A stretch of 64,000 bases of DNA from Bradyrhizobium sp. Tv2a-2 (GTDB lineage Bacteria > Pseudomonadota > Alphaproteobacteria > Rhizobiales > Xanthobacteraceae): the NCBI RefSeq assembly GCF_000472425.1, contig NZ_AXAI01000001.1:248001-312000 (forward strand). The letters are read 5' to 3'. Positions 60,401 to 64,000 of this stretch are shown piece by piece; the stretch's first letter is position 1, and every line of letters begins with the position of its first letter. Under the pieces are notes generated by a model. That model did not search any database and was not told the origin of the DNA. It saw only the letters and a list, made by a program, of their open reading frames with translations. The position numbers were made by a program, and so were the translations under genes.

Positions 60401-60585
60401 TGCTCGGCACCGGCGCCGGCTCGGAGCTGCGCCATCCGCTCGGCGTGTCCATTGTCGGCGGCCTTCTGGTCAGCCAGCTCCTGACGCTCTACACCACGCC
60501 GGTAATCTATCTGTGGTTCGACCGGTTGGCGATCCGCTTCGGCGGACGGCCACACGGTATCGGCCAGGTCAGCGGGTCGCATTAA
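57478..60585 (+). CDS. mdtB: RND efflux pump permease MdtB-like
   Basis: 1035 residues, the MdtB length, with twelve transmembrane helices and two large periplasmic loops. Near-identical to E. coli MdtB by eye in key blocks: [22 protein letters not shown] and [12 protein letters not shown], then the proton-relay Asp pair in TM4, [14 protein letters not shown]. MdtB pairs with MdtC as a heterotrimeric proton antiporter exporting bile salts, novobiocin or similar amphiphiles. Overlaps mdtA by 4 bp; mdtC begins 17 bp after. Confidence 0.93.
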   Translation: MNPSQPFILRPVATTLLMIAIMLSGMLAFRFLPVAALPEVDYPTIQVQTFYPGASPDVMTSSVTAPLEVQFGQMPNLNQMSSVSSAGASVITLQFGLSITLDVAEQEVQAAINAAGNLLPSDLPAPPIYAKVNPADAPILTLGLTSKTMQLTKVEDFADTRLAQKISQLPGVGLVSISGGQRPAVRIRADIRKLAAYGLNIDDLRTTLGNANVNTPKGNFDGPMRAYTINANDQIHNAADYASLIVAYKNGSPVRLSDVGDVVDGAQNDKLGAWMNETPAIILNIQRQPGANVISVVDGIKALLPSLQATLPAAIDLSILTDRTVTIRASVQDVEYELTLAVILVVLVIFVFLRSARATLIPSLSVPLSLVGTLGAMYMFGFSLNNLSLMALTIATGFVVDDAIVVIENISRYIEEGETPLQAALHGSEQIGFTIISLTVSLIAVLIPLLFMGDVVGRLFREFAITLAVTILISAVVSLTLVPMACAKLLKAEDEAHENAFQRFNREAFDRVIAFYGHTLNWVLNRQTFVLLIALATFALTAWLYIVIPKGFFPLQDSGVIQAISEAPQSVSYAAMAERQQQLASIILKDPEVESLSSFIGVDGTNTTLNNGRILINLKPHDQRKSDIATVMQRIKNATSGLTGVTLYMQPVQDLTIEGTVSKTQYQFILQDADPAQLAEWTPKLVDKLRTLPQFADVASDIAAQGLAVSIDIDRDQAARFGITPATIDNALYDSYGQRIVSTIFTNSNQYRVILEADPALQTSLKSLGDIYLPSSVSSTPVPLMTMARVRETIAPLQVSHLGQFPSATISFNLAPDASLGEAVAAVKQAQIDIGQPIGLITSFQGAALAFQASLNNQLFLILAAIVVVYIVLGVLYESFIHPLTILSTLPSAGIGALLALMIGGHDLTIVAIIGIILLIGIVKKNAIMMIDFALDAERNDGLAPRDAIYQACLLRFRPILMTTMAAILGALPLMLGTGAGSELRHPLGVSIVGGLLVSQLLTLYTTPVIYLWFDRLAIRFGGRPHGIGQVSGSH

Positions 60586-60602
60586 GGCAAGGCGATCAGA
60601 CA

Positions 60603-63600
60603 ATGGGTCCGTCCACACCCTTCATTCGACGACCGGTCGCAACGACGCTGCTGACCTTCGGACTCGCGGCGGCGGGCGCGGTGGCCTTTTTCAAGCTGCC
60701 GGTCTCGCCGCTGCCGCAGGTGGACTTTCCGACCATCTCGGTGCAGGCGACGCTGCCCGGCGCGAGCCCGCAGGATGTCGCAACAACCGTGGCGAGCCCG
60801 CTCGAGCGGCATCTTGGGCAGATTGCGGATGTCACCGAGATGACATCGTCGAGCTCGGTGGGGCAGACCCGGATCACCCTGCAGTTCGGCCTGAACCGCG
60901 ATATCAATGGCGCGGCGCGGGACGTCCAGGCCGCCATCAATGCGGCGCGCGCAGACCTGCCGACCAGCCTGCGCAGCAATCCGACCTATCGCAAGGTCAA
61001 TCCGGCCGATGCACCGATCCTGGTCCTGGCCCTGACCTCCGACACGCTGACGCGCGGCGAGCTTTACGACGCGGCCTCGACCGTGCTGGCACAAAAGCTG
61101 TCGCAGGTCGACGGCATCGGCGAGGTCGTGGTCGGTGGCGGCTCGCTTCCCGCAGTCCGCGTCGACTTGATCCCGCAGGCCCTCTACAAATACGGCGTTG
61201 GCCTGGAAGATGTCCGCGCGGCGCTCGGGAATACCAATGCCCATAGCCCGAAGGGCGGCATCGACGTCGGCGACCAGCGCTATCAGATCTATGCCAACGA
61301 TCAGGCCAACAAGGCCGACGACTACAAACCCTTGGTCATCGCTTATCGCAATGGCGCGGCGGTGCGTCTTTCCGATGTGGGCGAGGTCAGCGACGGGCAG
61401 GAAAACATCCGCAATGCGGGGCTTGCCAATGGCAAGCCGGCTATCCTGATCATCCTTTACCGGCAGCCGGGCGCCAACATCATCTCGACCGTCGATGCCG
61501 TGAAGGACCTGATGCCGATGCTGCGCGCCTCGGTTTCGCCGGCAATCGACATGGGGTTGGCGGTCGATCGCTCGACCACCATCCGCACCTCGCTGCACGA
61601 CGTCGAGCGGACCCTGGTTCTGGCCGTCCTGCTCGTCATCCTCGTGGTGTTCGCGTTTCTGCGGAACCTGCGTGCGACCGTCATTCCGGTGGTCGCGGTC
61701 TCGGTCTCGCTGGTTGCGACGTTCGGGGCCATGTACCTCATGGGCTACAGCCTCGACAATCTCTCCCTGATGGCGCTGACGGTTGCGACCGGCTTCGTCG
61801 TCGACGACGCCATCGTGGTGCTGGAAAACATCACGCGTTATCTGGAAGAGGGAATGTCACCGTTCGAGGCCTCCCTGAAAGGCGCGAGCGAGGTCGGCTT
61901 CACCGTGCTCTCGATGAGCATCTCGCTGATTGCCGTGTTCATCCCGATCCTCCTGATGGGCGGCATCGTCGGACGGCTGTTCCGCGAATTCGCGATGGTC
62001 ATCTCGATCTCCATCCTGATTTCGCTGGCCGTCTCACTGTCCACGACGCCGATGATGTGTTCGGTCTTGCTCAAGCCGTTGGCGGCCGAAGGACACGGCT
62101 GGCTCTACCGCACGTCAGAACGCTTTTTCGAGGCGATGCTCGGTTTTTACCGACGCACCCTGACAGCAGCGCTGGAGCATCCGCTGTCCGTGATGCTGAT
62201 CCTGCTCGCGGTGTTCGGACTGAATTTCTACCTGTATGAGGCCATCCCCAAGGGCTTCTTTCCGCAACAGGATACGGGGCGCATCATCGGCATCATCCAG
62301 GCCGATCAGAGTATCTCGTTCCAGCTGATGCAGCAGAAGCTCTCGCAATTCGAGAACATCATCAAGAAGGACCCCGCCGTCGAAACAGTGGTGGGCTTCA
62401 CCGGAGGCGGACAGACCAATTCCGGCTTCATGTTCCTTTCGCTTTACCCTACCGGCCAGCGCAAGATCTCCGCCGATGGCGTGATCAACCGACTGCGGCG
62501 CGAGATGGCGGTGGTGCCCGGTGCAACGCTGTTCCTGCAAGCGGTGCAGGACATTCGCGTCGGCGGCCGCGCCAGCAATGCCCAATACCAATACACGCTG
62601 CAGGCTCCTACTCTGGAAGAGCTGAGCGAGTGGACGCCGAAGATCGTGACCGCCCTGCAGCGCGAGCACAATCTTGCCGACGTCAACAGCGACCAGCAGA
62701 ACAAGGGGCTGGAATCCGATCTCGTGATCGATCGCGACGCTGCGGCCAGGCTCGGCGTCACGGTGAGCCAGATCGACAACACGCTGTATGACGCCTTCGG
62801 CCAGCGCCAGGTATCGACCATCTATGTCGCGCGCAACCAGTATCACGTCATCATGGAGGTCGCACCGCGCTACTGGCAAAACCCGGAGACGCTGAAGGAC
62901 GTCTATGTCAGCACGTCGGGCGCATCGGTCGGGGGTTCGCAGTCGACCAACGCGGTGGCCGGCACCGTCGTTGCCGGAGGCGCTTCCTTCAGCGCGAACT
63001 CCGCCAATACCCAGGCCGCGCGCAATCTCGCCACCAACTCGATCGGCGCCACCGGCAAGGGCGTTTCCTCGACGGGCTCGGCCGTGAGCACCAGCCAGGA
63101 AACGATGATTCCGTTGTCCGCGGTCGCGCATTTCACCAATGGCGCGACGCCGCTTGGCGTCAATCACCAGGGCCTGCTTGTCGCGAGTACCATCTCCTTC
63201 AACCTGCCCGAGGGCGTTTCACTTGGCACGGCGGCCGCGACCATCGAGGCCACCATGAACCGGATCGGCGTGCCGGCGACGATTCGCGGCACCTTCCAGG
63301 GCACCGCAAAGGCGTTTCAGGATTCGCTCAACAACCAGCCGTTCCTGATCCTTGCGGCGCTGGTGACGATCTACATCGTGCTCGGCGTTCTCTACGAAAG
63401 CTACGTGCATCCGCTCACCATTCTCTCGACACTGCCCTCGGCCGGCGTCGGCGCACTCCTCGCGCTGATGGCCTTCAGGACCGAGTTCAGCATCATGGCG
63501 CTGATAGGCGTCATTCTGTTGATCGGCATTGTCAAGAAGAACGCGATCATGATGATCGACTTCGCGCTTGAAGCCGAGCGCAAGCGCGGCCTTTCGCCGC

Positions 63601-63890
63601 TCGATGCGATTCGCGAAGCCTGCCTGTTGCGCTTCCGCCCGATCATGATGACCACCATGGCCGCCATGCTCGGCGCGGTGCCGCTGGCGATCGGCGTCGG
63701 CGATGGCGGCGAGTTGCGCCAGCCACTCGGCATCTCCATCGTCGGCGGGCTCGCGTTGAGTCAGCTGCTGACGCTTTATTCCACACCTGTGATCTATTTG
63801 TATCTGGACAGGCTTCGCCTCCGGAGCCAACGTCGTCGGGGCAACGTGGCACCTTACACGCCCGGGCCGTCACTGCAGCCAGGCGAGTAA
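60603..63890 (+). CDS. mdtC: RND efflux pump permease MdtC-like with low-complexity periplasmic insertion
   Basis: 1095 residues, about 70 longer than typical MdtC (about 1025). The standard parts are present: [14 protein letters not shown] start, [24 protein letters not shown]4 Asp pair in [14 protein letters not shown], and the C-terminal half with [13 protein letters not shown]. The extra length is a Ser/Ala/Gly/Thr-rich stretch at about residues 768-836 (62905-63110), in the second periplasmic loop between YVSTSGAS and [12 protein letters not shown]; MdtB lacks it. With MdtB it forms the pump. ATG 60603 was chosen over an upstream open frame overlapping mdtB. Confidence 0.92.
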   Translation: MGPSTPFIRRPVATTLLTFGLAAAGAVAFFKLPVSPLPQVDFPTISVQATLPGASPQDVATTVASPLERHLGQIADVTEMTSSSSVGQTRITLQFGLNRDINGAARDVQAAINAARADLPTSLRSNPTYRKVNPADAPILVLALTSDTLTRGELYDAASTVLAQKLSQVDGIGEVVVGGGSLPAVRVDLIPQALYKYGVGLEDVRAALGNTNAHSPKGGIDVGDQRYQIYANDQANKADDYKPLVIAYRNGAAVRLSDVGEVSDGQENIRNAGLANGKPAILIILYRQPGANIISTVDAVKDLMPMLRASVSPAIDMGLAVDRSTTIRTSLHDVERTLVLAVLLVILVVFAFLRNLRATVIPVVAVSVSLVATFGAMYLMGYSLDNLSLMALTVATGFVVDDAIVVLENITRYLEEGMSPFEASLKGASEVGFTVLSMSISLIAVFIPILLMGGIVGRLFREFAMVISISILISLAVSLSTTPMMCSVLLKPLAAEGHGWLYRTSERFFEAMLGFYRRTLTAALEHPLSVMLILLAVFGLNFYLYEAIPKGFFPQQDTGRIIGIIQADQSISFQLMQQKLSQFENIIKKDPAVETVVGFTGGGQTNSGFMFLSLYPTGQRKISADGVINRLRREMAVVPGATLFLQAVQDIRVGGRASNAQYQYTLQAPTLEELSEWTPKIVTALQREHNLADVNSDQQNKGLESDLVIDRDAAARLGVTVSQIDNTLYDAFGQRQVSTIYVARNQYHVIMEVAPRYWQNPETLKDVYVSTSGASVGGSQSTNAVAGTVVAGGASFSANSANTQAARNLATNSIGATGKGVSSTGSAVSTSQETMIPLSAVAHFTNGATPLGVNHQGLLVASTISFNLPEGVSLGTAAATIEATMNRIGVPATIRGTFQGTAKAFQDSLNNQPFLILAALVTIYIVLGVLYESYVHPLTILSTLPSAGVGALLALMAFRTEFSIMALIGVILLIGIVKKNAIMMIDFALEAERKRGLSPLDAIREACLLRFRPIMMTTMAAMLGAVPLAIGVGDGGELRQPLGISIVGGLALSQLLTLYSTPVIYLYLDRLRLRSQRRRGNVAPYTPGPSLQPGE

Positions 63891-64000
63891 ATGCCGAAAT
63901 CCCTATCAGCCAGAGTTGTCAAAGGCATCCCGGCGCTTGTCCGGCGTGAGCCCATGCGCGTCGGCGCAAGGCCTCGCGCGGCGGTCGCCCTGTTTGCGCT
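63891..64000 (+). CDS. Start of a protein, perhaps the outer-membrane efflux channel (partial)
   Basis: ATG 63891 follows the mdtC stop at once, with AGGCGAG upstream. 36 codons are visible: a basic N-terminus (MPKSLSARVVKG...RREPMRVGARPR) running into a hydrophobic start (AAVALFA), as at the head of a signal peptide. In mdtABC operons of related bacteria an OprM/NodT-type outer-membrane lipoprotein often follows; that identity is inferred from position only. An internal ATG at 63954 is a plausible alternative start. Cut by the right edge. Confidence 0.4.
   Translation, partial: MPKSLSARVVKGIPALVRREPMRVGARPRAAVALFA

Overview
The window reads as chromosome of a high-GC alphaproteobacterium, most probably Bradyrhizobium or a close relative (inference). 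The evidence is the GC-rich codon use, several copies of a palindromic intergenic element with CATTCCGGGG/CCCCGGAATG ends, promoters matching the alphaproteobacterial EcfG consensus (GGAAC-N16-CGTT), many Tat-exported proteins and a broad catabolic and transport repertoire. I see no rRNA, tRNA, CRISPR array, integrase or insertion sequence, so this is ordinary metabolic chromosome rather than an island.

Layout. 1-7.1 kb: the start of an RND efflux adaptor (leaving the window on the left), an MFS carrier, a YcaQ-type DNA glycosylase, small exported proteins, a secreted caspase-like protein with a C-terminal peptidoglycan-binding-like domain, and a divergent OmpA-family protein sharing a control region with two CRP-like palindromes. 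7.1-14.3 kb: a PMT-type glycosyltransferase, a FecR-domain protein paired with an outer-membrane beta-barrel, a MATE exporter with a 15-bp minisatellite in its N-terminus, two VOC proteins and a Tat-exported hydrolase. 14.5-26.8 kb: a Tat amidohydrolase, an enoyl-CoA hydratase relative, a His-rich cupin, CsbD, an FKBP, a gamma-glutamyltransferase relative, trhO-slyX, a solute-binding protein, a small protein behind a perfect EcfG promoter, hemE with a convergent divergent-sequence hemC, and a GMC oxidoreductase.

26.9-36.6 kb: a Rieske oxygenase / GntR / reductase operon (vanAB-like) faces a second GntR gene. That gene is followed by a tightly packed operon: NitT/TauT-type ABC importer, deacetylase, fumarylacetoacetate hydrolase (FAH) and a MetE-like protein. 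The gap between the two sides carries paired GTATAC boxes around a perfect inverted repeat. 36.7-46.5 kb: a DOPA-dioxygenase-family protein and upp, followed by amino-acid/amine genes: a DAO oxidase, a polar amino acid ABC importer, dadA, an omega-aminotransferase and two XRE-cupin regulators, each divergent from a target and with candidate operators.

46.5-55.9 kb: a LysR gene divergent from a carboxylate catabolic cluster in the order dctA-like, pdxA-like, two tandem MmgE/PrpD proteins, FAH, a broken carboxymuconolactone-decarboxylase remnant, and a Rieske-FAD reductase. Three of these enzymes, from families normally cytoplasmic, carry twin-arginine signal peptides. This is the most unusual arrangement in the window. 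56.1-64 kb: an mdtABC-type RND efflux operon, apparently continuing into an outer-membrane component cut by the right edge.

Start codons were moved from the longest open frame where a Shine-Dalgarno sequence, signal peptide or family length argued for it. Functions of catabolic genes are family-level; substrates are not determinable from sequence alone.
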